From an uncultured Oscillospiraceae bacterium (GTDB taxonomy: Bacteria; Bacillota; Clostridia; Oscillospirales; Oscillospiraceae), in assembly GCA_934623545.1 (NCBI GenBank), contig CAKTVN010000008.1, forward strand, positions 1 to 17,116: 17,116 bases of DNA, in the 5' to 3' direction. Numbering within the stretch: the first letter of the stretch is position 1; every line of letters begins with the position of its first letter. This document shows positions 11,729 through 17,116 of the stretch, piece after piece. The position numbers and the translations under genes were made by a program. Below the pieces are notes generated by a model. That model made no database searches. It had not been told where the DNA came from and saw only the letters and a list, made by a program, of their open reading frames with translations.

Positions 11729-12557
11729 ATTTTTGCCCTCTGGGCTTACGCTGCGCCGCGCGGTAGGCGGTGGGCGACAGCCCCGTTCGGCGGGAAAACA
11801 CCTTTGAAAAATACAGCGCATCCAGATAGCCGACCGAATAGGCAATCTCGCTGACGCGCAGCTCTGTTCCGGTCAGAAGCTGCTTTGCGTAGTGCAGGCG
11901 CAGGTCCTCGAGATAGGCAAGCGGCGATTTGCCGAACCGGCGCTGAAAGCCACGATAGAGCCAGCTGCGGCTGACACCGGCGGAGGCGGCGATGTCGTCG
12001 ACGGTGATCTGGTCGGTATAGTTGTTGGAGATATACTCCGCTGCCTTGTCCACCATATCTGCCGGCGAGGCGCTCTCCTCGCGCCCCTCGACCAGCTTGC
12101 CGAGCACCAGATAGGCGTAGCCGAGCATCTGTGTCCGGCTCCACGCGGACTGCCCGCGTGCGTCGTAGATGGCGGTGATGTAGCGCTGAAGGCTCCTGCC
12201 GAAGCCGATCGTGCGCACCGGCGCGTCCGGGCGAAGACCGCTCTGCGCGATGAGGGCGGCGGCGTCCGGTCCGGTAAAGCCGAGCCAGTAATATTCCCAC
12301 GGATCGCGCTCGTCGGCGCTGTAGCGGATGAGCGTATTCGGCCAGGCGAGGAAGATCTGTCCCGCGCGGACGGCGTAGGACCGCCCGCCGAGCGTATAGG
12401 TCCCGCCGCCGGAGACGACGTAGTGCAGCAGGTAATGGTCGCGCATTCCCGCGCCCCAGTGATAGCCCGGCGTACACTGCTGAAAGCCGACGTTTTTGAC
12501 CACAAGCGGAAGTCCCGCGGCGCTGGATTTATACGAGTGCTTGAAATACTGCGGCAT
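11727..12557 (-). CDS. AraC-family transcriptional regulator, probable gal regulator
   Basis: The 276-residue protein has an N-terminal cupin-like sensing domain (about residues 20-90; HYLLHYVVSGGGTYTLGGRSYAVRAGQIFLAWPN is the typical arm-and-barrel pattern) and a C-terminal double helix-turn-helix. The first HTH is at about 184-205 (ITVDDIAASAGVSRSWLYRGFQRRFGKSP), the second at about 233-254 (VSEIAYSVGYLDALYFSKVFSRRTGLSP). The family usually activates sugar genes on ligand binding. GGGAGG lies 7 bases before the chosen ATG; an upstream ATG would extend through promoter sequence. It is divergent from galK-galT-galE, with a symmetric promoter between them, so galactose or a galactoside is the likely signal. 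This is inference from position; the ligand cannot be read directly. Confidence 0.93.
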   Translation of the reverse strand: MPQYFKHSYKSSAAGLPLVVKNVGFQQCTPGYHWGAGMRDHYLLHYVVSGGGTYTLGGRSYAVRAGQIFLAWPNTLIRYSADERDPWEYYWLGFTGPDAAALIAQSGLRPDAPVRTIGFGRSLQRYITAIYDARGQSAWSRTQMLGYAYLVLGKLVEGREESASPADMVDKAAEYISNNYTDQITVDDIAASAGVSRSWLYRGFQRRFGKSPLAYLEDLRLHYAKQLLTGTELRVSEIAYSVGYLDALYFSKVFSRRTGLSPTAYRAAQRKPRGQK

Positions 12558-12586
12558 CGAGGCGCCTCCCTGTCGCTTTTTCTTTG

Positions 12587-12595
12587 ATTCTATCA
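12587..12595 (-). promoter_or_regulatory. Possible proximal promoter of araC (extended -10)
   Basis: Minus strand TG-A-TAGAAT about 30 bases before the start codon. The -35 is poor, as expected for an extended -10. It is a second candidate beside the symmetric promoter at 12632-12666. Confidence 0.45.
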
Positions 12596-12631
12596 CAGAC
12601 GGCAACAAAATTCCATATAAATATCCGATTT

Positions 12632-12666
12632 TCCATTGTATCCGCAACATGAATACCTACAATGGA
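12632..12666. promoter_or_regulatory. Symmetric divergent promoter between araC and galK
   Basis: A perfect 9-bp inverted repeat, TCCATTGTA (12632-12640), 17 bp, TACAATGGA (12658-12666). In the plus direction it reads TTGTAT, 16 bp, TACAAT; in the minus direction TTGTAG, 16 bp, TACAAT. Each arm thus provides the -10 of one direction and most of the -35 of the other. The arms may instead, or also, bind a regulator. Plus transcription would start near 12670, leaving about 258 bases of leader before galK. Confidence 0.65.
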
Positions 12667-12673
12667 GGTATAG

Positions 12674-12891
12674 GGCAGCACCGCACAATTCGGCAAACAG
12701 ATTTGGCGAGAGATTTTTCGTCAAGTCAAGGTTTGAAAGGTGAAGGAATACTGTATGCACCCGCAAGGGGTGTGCCGCATCCGTAGCGCTCCTTCGTCGC
12801 TGACGGCTGCGCGATATTTCGAACCTTTCGAACCGCAGAATTGGCGGAAAAGATCCGTCAAAGCGCGAAGACGCAATTGCGCGGTGCTGCC
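12674..12891. mobile_element. R2 snapback element with segment S, in the galK leader (copy S2)
   Basis: A 218-bp unit is bounded by a 17-bp inverted repeat with one mismatch, GGCAGCACCGCACAATT (12674-12690) and its partner (12875-12891). Inside are GCGAGAGATTTTTCG, the hairpin arms GGTTTGAAAGG / CCTTTCGAACC, and GGAATACT (ends 12752) and ATATTTC (starts 12814) around a 61-base segment S, then CCGC-GGCGG and AAAAGAT. The layout matches 2546-2736, but the outer ends are different sequences. If galK is expressed from 12632-12666, the whole element is transcribed as a long hairpin ahead of galK. Confidence 0.75.
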
Positions 12892-12927
12892 ATGGCAAGC
12901 AAAATTTGAAACGAGGAGAGTTCAGAG

Positions 12928-14112
12928 ATGTACGAAATGCTGAAAGCAGCCTTCAAGGACCGGTTCGGCACGGATGCCGCCTATGTTTTTTCCGCGCCGG
13001 GCAGAACGGAGCTGAGCGGAAATCACACCGATCACCAGCATGGATGCGTGCTGGCGGCGGCGGTCACGATGGAGACGCAGGCGGCGGTCGCGCAAAATGG
13101 GTGTGACCGCATCCGCATCCAGTCCGAGGGCTATCCCATGTGCGAGATCGATCTGAGCGACCTGTCTGTCCACCCAGAGGAGACGAACAGCACTGCCGCG
13201 CTCATCCGCGGCGTCGCGGCGCGCTTCCGGCAGCTGGGCTGCGCGCTCGGCGGCTTTGACGCGTATGTGACCTCGACGGTCCTGCCCGGAAGCGGGCTTT
13301 CCAGCTCGGCAGCGTTTGAGGTCCTGGTCGGAACGATCATCAACCATCTCTTCTATGGCAAGAAGGCGACCGCTGTACAGGTCGCGCAGATCGGGCAGTA
13401 CGCGGAGAACGTCTACTTCGGAAAGCCCTGCGGGCTGATGGACCAGACGGCGTCCTCCGTCGGCAACATCATCACCATCGATTTCGCGGACCCCGAGCAT
13501 CCGGTCGTCGAGCGGCTGGAATTTGACTTTGCGCACAGCGGCTACTGCCTGTGCATTCTCGACAGCGGCGCGGATCATGCTGATCTGACGGACGAATACG
13601 CCGCCATCCCGCAGGAGATGAAGGCGGTCGCAGCCGTCTTCGGCAAGAGCGTGCTGCGCGAGGTCGACGAGCAGGAGTTTTACGACCGCATCGCGGAGGC
13701 ACGCGCCAAATGCGGCGACCGCGCGGTGCTGCGCGCGATCCATTTCTTTGAGGAAAACCGGCGCGTCCAGCTTCAGGTGCGGGCGCTGCGCAATGACAAT
13801 TTTGAGGCGTTCTTGCAGTATGTCACGGAGTCCGGGCGCTCGTCGCAGCTCTATCTTCAGAACGTGACGCCGCTGGGCGCGGCGGCGCATCAGGACATGG
13901 CGTTTACGCTGGCGCTGGCGGAGAAGCTTCTGAACGGGCACGGCGCGTGCCGCGTTCACGGCGGCGGCTTTGCCGGGACTGCGCTCGCGTTCGTGCCGAA
14001 GGAATCGCTCGAAGCGTTCCGCGCCGGCTTCGAGAAGGTCATGGGGAAGGGAAGCTGCCACGTGCTCGCCATCCGCGAGGAGGGCGGCGTGCTGTTGGAG
14101 GAATGCAGATGA
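12928..14112 (+). CDS. galK: Galactokinase
   Basis: The 394-residue GHMP-family kinase phosphorylates galactose with ATP to galactose-1-phosphate, the first Leloir step. The N-terminal signature is PGRTELSGNHTDHQHG (about residues 24-39), containing the catalytic arginine R26. The ATP loop is GSGLSSSAAFE (121-131), the catalytic aspartate D172 is in CGLMDQTAS, and motif 3 is HGGGFAGTALAF (about 344-355). The signature has N-H-T-D-H in place of the E-H-T-D-Y common in proteobacterial GalK, a variant that I associate with clostridial enzymes. GAGGAGA lies 8 bases upstream. The stop overlaps the galT start (ATGA), so translation is coupled. A snapback repeat fills the leader. Confidence 0.95.
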   Translation: MYEMLKAAFKDRFGTDAAYVFSAPGRTELSGNHTDHQHGCVLAAAVTMETQAAVAQNGCDRIRIQSEGYPMCEIDLSDLSVHPEETNSTAALIRGVAARFRQLGCALGGFDAYVTSTVLPGSGLSSSAAFEVLVGTIINHLFYGKKATAVQVAQIGQYAENVYFGKPCGLMDQTASSVGNIITIDFADPEHPVVERLEFDFAHSGYCLCILDSGADHADLTDEYAAIPQEMKAVAAVFGKSVLREVDEQEFYDRIAEARAKCGDRAVLRAIHFFEENRRVQLQVRALRNDNFEAFLQYVTESGRSSQLYLQNVTPLGAAAHQDMAFTLALAEKLLNGHGACRVHGGGFAGTALAFVPKESLEAFRAGFEKVMGKGSCHVLAIREEGGVLLEECR

Positions 14113-15593
14113 ACAAATCGATTTACGGACTGGTGGAATATGCTGTTCGCTGCGGGCTGATCGAGGAAGAGGACGGCGTCTGGGCGGTCAACCGGCTGCT
14201 GGAGGTCTTGCAGCTGGACGCGGTCGAGGCGGCGGAGCCGTCCGGCGCGCCGCTGCACGTGCTGCTGGAGACGCTGACGCAGGACGCGGTCCGGCGCGGC
14301 GTCTGCGAGGACAATCAGGTCGCACGCGATCTGTTTGACACGAAGCTGATGGGCGTTCTGACGCCCGCGCCGCACGAGGTGCGCGCAAAGTTCCGCGCAC
14401 TCTATGACGAAAGCCCCTGGCAGGCGACGGACTGGTTCTATCAGTTCAGCCAGGACACGAATTATATCCGCCGCGACCGCATCGCGAAGGACCAGAAATG
14501 GACCTATCAGGGAAAGTACGGCGCGCTGGACATCACCATCAACCTTTCAAAGCCCGAAAAGGACCCACGCGCCATCGCAGCGGCGAAGCTCGCACCGCAG
14601 TCTGGCTATCCGAAGTGCCAGCTCTGCCCGGAAAACGAGGGCTATGCCGGTCGGATGAACCATCCTGCGCGGCAGAATCACAGAATTTTGCCGCTGAGCC
14701 TGAACGGCGAGCAGTGGTATCTGCAATACTCGCCGTATGTGTATTACAACGAGCACTGCATCTGCCTGAACGCGGAGCACGTGCCGATGAAGATCAGCCG
14801 CGCGAGCTTTGAGCGGCTGCTGGAATTTGTGACGCTGCTGCCGCATTATTTCATCGGCTCGAATGCGGATCTGCCGATCGTCGGCGGCTCCATTCTGAGC
14901 CACGACCACTTCCAGGGCGGGCACTATGTGTTCGCGATGGAGCGGGCGGAGATCGAAACGCCGGTGCGCTTTGAGGGCTTTGGCGACGTCAAGGCAGGCA
15001 TCGTAAACTGGGCGATGTCTGTGATTCGTCTGCGCTGCGCGGACCGGACGCGGCTTGCGGATCTCGCAGAAAAAATTCTGAGCTGCTGGCGCGGCTATTC
15101 CGATCCCACGGCGTTTATCTACGCTGAGACCGACGGCGAGCCGCACAACACCATCACGCCGATCGCGCGCCGCCGCGGCGACGACTATGAGCTGGACCTC
15201 GTCCTGCGCAACAACATCACCACGCCGGAGCATCCACTCGGTGTGTTCCATCCGCACGCGAAGCTCCATCACATCAAGAAGGAGAACATCGGTCTGATCG
15301 AGGTCATGGGTCTGGCGGTGCTGCCGTCGCGGCTGAAGAGCGAGCTTGCGCAGCTGCGCGAGGCGATTTTGGACGGGCGCGACATCCGCGCGGACGAGAC
15401 GCTTGAAAAGCACGCGGACTGGGTCGACGAGCTGAAGATGCGGCACAGCTTTACTGCGGAAAACGCCGAGGAAATTCTCCGACAGGAGGTCGGCGCGGTG
15501 TTTGAGCAGGTGCTGGAGGACGCGGGCGTTTACAAGCGCGACAAGGCGGGCAGGGAAGCGTTCCTGCGCTTTGTCGATGCGGTCAATCAATAA
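14109..15593 (+). CDS. galT: UDP-glucose--hexose-1-phosphate uridylyltransferase (Firmicutes type)
   Basis: The 494-residue length and motifs identify the larger class 2 enzyme and not the ~350-residue E. coli type. It transfers UMP from UDP-glucose to galactose-1-phosphate. Recognisable parts are the N-terminal helical region (YGLVEYAVRCGLIEEED), TDWFYQFSQDTNYIRRDRIAKD, the cysteine pair C170/C173 in KCQLCPENEG, the active-site SHDHFQGGHY (about 264-273) and the downstream NNITTPEHPLGVFHPH. ATG 14109 overlaps the galK stop in ATGA and is served by GGAGG 7 bases upstream; an in-frame ATG at 14103 is too close to that site. The galE ribosome site begins at its stop codon. Confidence 0.95.
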   Translation: MNKSIYGLVEYAVRCGLIEEEDGVWAVNRLLEVLQLDAVEAAEPSGAPLHVLLETLTQDAVRRGVCEDNQVARDLFDTKLMGVLTPAPHEVRAKFRALYDESPWQATDWFYQFSQDTNYIRRDRIAKDQKWTYQGKYGALDITINLSKPEKDPRAIAAAKLAPQSGYPKCQLCPENEGYAGRMNHPARQNHRILPLSLNGEQWYLQYSPYVYYNEHCICLNAEHVPMKISRASFERLLEFVTLLPHYFIGSNADLPIVGGSILSHDHFQGGHYVFAMERAEIETPVRFEGFGDVKAGIVNWAMSVIRLRCADRTRLADLAEKILSCWRGYSDPTAFIYAETDGEPHNTITPIARRRGDDYELDLVLRNNITTPEHPLGVFHPHAKLHHIKKENIGLIEVMGLAVLPSRLKSELAQLREAILDGRDIRADETLEKHADWVDELKMRHSFTAENAEEILRQEVGAVFEQVLEDAGVYKRDKAGREAFLRFVDAVNQ

Positions 15594-15606
15594 GGAGGTT
15601 TTCAAA

Positions 15607-16614
15607 ATGAAGGTTCTTGTTACCGGCGGTACGGGCTATATCGGCAGCCACACCTGCGTGGAGCTGCTTCAGTCGGGGCATGCGGTCTCCGTCGCCATTG
15701 TGGATGATCTCTGCAATTCGCAGGCTTCCGTGGTCGATAAGATCGAGACGATCACCGGTCGCCGCCCGGACTTTTACGAGGCAGACGTCGCAGATAAGGC
15801 GGCGCTGCGCACGATCTTTGACGAGGTCCGCCCGGATGCGGTCATCCATTTCGCGGGGCTCAAGGCGGTCGGCGAGAGCTGCCGCATTCCGCTCAAATAT
15901 TACCGGAACAATCTCGACAGCACGCTGACGCTGCTGGAGACGATGGAGCAGTTCGGCTGCAAGAAGATCGTTTTCTCCTCCTCCGCGACGGTCTACGGTC
16001 CGGAAAATCCCGTGCCCTACGTCGAGACGATGCCCGCGCACGTCGCGACCAACCCCTACGGCTGGACGAAGACGATGATCGAGCAGATCCTGCGCGATTA
16101 CGCGACCACGAAGCCGGACTTCACGGCAGTCCTCCTGCGCTACTTCAACCCCATCGGCGGGCACGAATCCGGGCTTCTGGGCGACGACCCGAACGGCATC
16201 CCGAACAATCTGATGCCGTACATCGCGCGCGTCGCGGCGGGCAAGCTGGAAAAGCTGACGGTCTTCGGCGACGATTATCCGACGCCGGACGGCACCTGCC
16301 TGCGCGACTATCTGCACGTCGTCGATCTGGCGAAGGGACATCTCAAGGCGCTGGAATACGCCGAGACGCACACCGGCGCGGAGGCATTCAACCTCGGTAC
16401 CGGCAACGGCGTGAGTGTGCTGGAGCTGGTCCATGCGTTTGAGAAAGCCAACCATCTGACGCTTCCGTATGTCATCGGACCGCGCCGCGAGGGCGATCTT
16501 GCCTGCTGCTGGGCGGACACGAAGAAGGCGAAGGAGGTCCTCGGCTGGACGGCTGAAAAGACGGTGGAGGATATGTGCCGCGACAGCTGGAATTTCGTAA
16601 AACCCAAGGAATGA
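15607..16614 (+). CDS. galE: UDP-glucose 4-epimerase
   Basis: The 335-residue extended short-chain dehydrogenase interconverts UDP-galactose and UDP-glucose, closing the Leloir pathway. The NAD-binding Rossmann motif is TGGTGYIGS (residues 6-14). The catalytic serine region is SSSATVYG (124-131), and the YxxxK pair is Y151/K155 in NPYGWTKTM. Substrate-binding stretches LRYFNPIGGHESG and GTCLRDYLHVVDLA are intact. AAGGAGG (15592-15598), overlapping the galT stop, precedes the ATG by 8 bases; an upstream open stretch is the end of galT in another frame. It is the last gene of the operon and ends at a strong terminator. Besides galactose use, it can supply UDP-galactose for surface polysaccharides. 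Confidence 0.97.
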   Translation: MKVLVTGGTGYIGSHTCVELLQSGHAVSVAIVDDLCNSQASVVDKIETITGRRPDFYEADVADKAALRTIFDEVRPDAVIHFAGLKAVGESCRIPLKYYRNNLDSTLTLLETMEQFGCKKIVFSSSATVYGPENPVPYVETMPAHVATNPYGWTKTMIEQILRDYATTKPDFTAVLLRYFNPIGGHESGLLGDDPNGIPNNLMPYIARVAAGKLEKLTVFGDDYPTPDGTCLRDYLHVVDLAKGHLKALEYAETHTGAEAFNLGTGNGVSVLELVHAFEKANHLTLPYVIGPRREGDLACCWADTKKAKEVLGWTAEKTVEDMCRDSWNFVKPKE

Positions 16615-16620
16615 GAAAGC

Positions 16621-16649
16621 AAAGCGCCGCCCGAAAGGGCGGCGCTTTT
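16621..16649 (+). terminator. Intrinsic terminator of the gal operon
   Basis: A 12-bp perfect stem AAAGCGCCGCCC / GGGCGGCGCTTT with loop GAAA, followed by T. It begins 6 bases after the galE stop and is almost the same as the nifJ terminator at 173-203. Confidence 0.93.
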
Positions 16650-16700
16650 GTCGCCCCGGAGGGGTGACGCCTGATCTGTGCCGGGGCACAGGGACTGCCA
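16650..16700. repeat. Small hairpins after the gal terminator
   Basis: GTCGCCCC-GGA-GGGGTGAC directly follows the terminator and is a variant of the GTCACCCC hairpin at 11685-11703 and the GTCACCC one at 1376-1392. A second pair, CTGTGCC / GGCACAG, is at 16676-16691. They lead into R1 copy D, as at the other R1 copies. Confidence 0.6.
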
Positions 16701-16730
16701 CATCCGAAGGACGCGGGATGTCTCCGACGG

Positions 16731-16949
16731 CCCTATCTTTTCTCTCGCAAGAGAAAAGATAGGGGAGAAAAGAGTGCCAGGGGACGCGAAATAGCGCTTA
16801 CGCGCAGAAAGGCATATCGTTCCGTTGTGCGTTTTTTCGTTGCTGTAGTCCGAACGCCCTGACGGGCGACCGTCAAATCGGGTTTCCTGAGCGCACGGTA
16901 TACCATGCGAGTCGTTATGTTAGCGCCCGTTGAATATTTGACGTATGAA
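16731..16949 (-). repeat. Dispersed repeat R1, copy D (hairpin with a replaced stem)
   Basis: This reverse-orientation R1 has ATAGCGCTTACGCGC, GTCCGAACGCCC-GGGCGACC, GAGCGCAC, and the end GTTGAATATTTGACGTATG. Its large hairpin (16731-16764) has arms CCCTATCTTTTCTCT / AGAGAAAAGATAGGG with loop CGCA: a 15-bp perfect stem, as in the other copies, but a different sequence. Similarity to copy A extends past the core to about 17003 (the GAGGCTCGTAGGGGTCAATG region matches 909-937 in reverse). Confidence 0.82.
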
Positions 16950-16979
16950 ATTCGAGGCATTTCCGACCCTATGAGGCTC

Positions 16980-17041
16980 GTAGGGGTCAATGCCCACATC
17001 GACCCGCCGCGCAAAGGGCTGATGTGGGCATCAGCCCCTAC
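16980..17041. repeat. Long hairpin beside R1 copy D
   Basis: GTAGGGG-TCA-ATGCCCACATC (16980-17000) pairs with GATGTGGGCAT-CAG-CCCCTAC (17021-17041): 18 pairs with a 3-base internal mismatch and a 20-base loop that includes CCC/GGG. In R1 copy A only the left half of this hairpin exists (909-930). Confidence 0.75.
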
Positions 17042-17083
17042 ACACTGTCTGACTACACCTTCAATAGAACAAACATTGTACGA

Positions 17084-17116
17084 AGTTCATACGTCAGATA
17101 TTTACCGCGCCGGGAC
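17084..17116 (+). repeat. Probable start of a further R1-like copy, cut by the window end
   Basis: AGTTCATACGTCAGATATTTACCG resembles the R1 start TTCATACGTCAAATATTCAACGG with a few changes. Only 33 bases are visible. The 17042-17083 stretch before it shows no feature. Confidence 0.5.

Noticed and set aside
12922..14061. Minus-strand open frame of 379 codons opposite galK; similar ones lie opposite galT, galE and the ABC genes
   Set aside because: All overlap genes with recognisable catalytic motifs, show shadow composition, and lack promoters or ribosome sites.

Overview
The window looks like a GC-rich member of the Clostridia, most likely an anaerobic gut Oscillospiraceae/Ruminococcaceae-type bacterium. 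The reasons are a pyruvate:ferredoxin oxidoreductase C-terminus, strong AGGAGG-type ribosome binding sites, the dnaX-ybaB-recR order, a Firmicutes-type (class 2) galT, and proteins typical of Clostridia. The genus cannot be fixed from this sequence alone.

Layout. 1-203: end of nifJ and its terminator. 204-884: an AT-richer patch with a chain of hairpins, a 55-residue gene (minus) and a divergent small XRE repressor (plus); two operator-like palindromes lie between them, one inside the spacer of the small gene's promoter. 885-1454: non-coding repeat DNA. 1455-2349: two small minus-strand genes of unknown function. 2382-2736: two adjacent snapback (long imperfect palindrome) repeats. 2750-5370: minus-strand operon dnaX-ybaB-recR (replication clamp loader, nucleoid protein, recombination repair). 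5371-5724: dnaX promoter and more hairpin repeats. 5725-9193: a two-gene minus-strand operon for a heterodimeric ABC exporter with one degenerate and one intact ATPase site. 9352-10495: plus-strand mtnN-luxS operon (SAH recycling and AI-2 precursor formation). 10496-11726: 1.2 kb of repeats without a credible gene. 11727-12557: AraC-family regulator (minus). 12928-16614: galK-galT-galE, a Leloir operon converting galactose to UDP-glucose/glucose-1-phosphate, probably controlled by the divergent AraC regulator. 16621-17116: terminator and further repeats.

The genes are ordinary; the unusual part is the non-coding DNA. At least three dispersed repeat families, here called R1 (four copies and a fragment), R2 snapbacks (three copies) and R3 (two copies), carry hairpins whose arms differ between copies but stay complementary. 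A fourth element, a GC-rich segment of about 56 bp here called S, occurs four times. It always sits in the loop of another hairpin, in two unrelated hosts, and both hosts also have an empty version in this window. This looks like a small hairpin-loop-targeting repeat and is the best candidate here for something undescribed. All repeat names are mine, and all comparisons were made by eye within this window.
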